From Terriglobia bacterium (GTDB lineage Bacteria > Acidobacteriota > Terriglobia > Bryobacterales > UBA6623): DNA of 64,000 bases. The notes beneath the pieces were generated by a model. The model was not told the DNA's origin and did not search any database. It was given only the letters and a program-made list of their open reading frames with translations. Of this stretch, positions 63,972-64,000 are shown piece after piece (within the stretch, counting starts at the first letter, position 1; every line of letters starts with the position of its first letter). The stretch covers positions 119,657 to 183,656 of the forward strand of contig VXMF01000058.1 in assembly GCA_009841225.1 (NCBI GenBank). The letters are read 5' to 3'. The translations under genes were made by a program, and so were the position numbers.

Positions 63972-64000
63972 GGCCAGACCCGTGCGGGTAGGTTCTGAAA

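Overview
The window is GC-rich chromosomal DNA from a bacterium that is most likely a member of the Acidobacteriota. Three things point there: five intact ABC permeases of the ADOP type (MacB/FtsX double-permease proteins) plus a decayed sixth within 23 kb, a VWA-domain protein of the kind typical of this phylum, and several Tat-exported enzymes (Gfo/Idh, class V aminotransferase) beside a DUF1080 protein. The placement is inferred from gene content; no rRNA or phylogenetic marker was tested.

Region by region. 1-390: end of a helix-hairpin-helix glycosylase-like protein. 0.5-12.3 kb: a minus-strand block with an iron-siderophore/cobalamin importer (binding protein, FecCD permease, ATPase) placed directly behind an ADOP permease, then two more ADOPs. 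12.5-23.6 kb: DinB protein, Fes-like lipoprotein esterase, remnants of an S41 protease, HEAT-repeat protein, two ADOPs, a small secreted protein and a HAD phosphatase. 23.9-26.6 kb: LolD/MacB-type ATPase and HlyD adaptor whose permease has decayed. 26.7-35.4 kb: an accessory zone with an AlpA regulator, IS21-, IS256- and possible IS630-type remnants in or near it, a DUF433 antitoxin with a truncated toxin, an Rpn nuclease, a DUF1080 protein plus a displaced copy of its 3' end, and a few intact metabolic genes. 35.4-38.7 kb: an XRE-ImmA metalloprotease regulator and a methyltransferase-HNH nuclease fusion, a candidate defence or restriction locus.

39-47.8 kb is conserved housekeeping: a heavy-metal-domain protein, a beta-propeller protein, accA, a TPR protein, grpE, dnaJ and a BON-VWA protein. 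47.9-54.8 kb is a complete-looking SUF iron-sulfur operon (sufB-sufC-sufD-sufS-sufT-rrf2-mrp) with a 28-bp near-palindrome ahead of sufB that is a good candidate operator for the Rrf2 regulator encoded inside the operon. 55.2-64 kb holds a thioredoxin-TonB-domain fusion, a sugar nucleotidyltransferase, an alanine symporter, a LarA-type racemase, a cupin, and a PEP-hydrolase/Tm-1 pair.

A recurring theme is gene debris made mostly of 3' ends. Three intact genes (HAD phosphatase, DUF1080 protein, mrp) each have a diverged, same-strand copy of only their 3' end lying 1.4-3.6 kb downstream, with unrelated genes between. This is the layout expected if foreign DNA had entered at gene 3' ends or if tandem duplicates had been overwritten. 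I consider this, the MTase-HNH fusion, the SUF operator and the Mrp protein without its CxxC motif the observations most worth following up.
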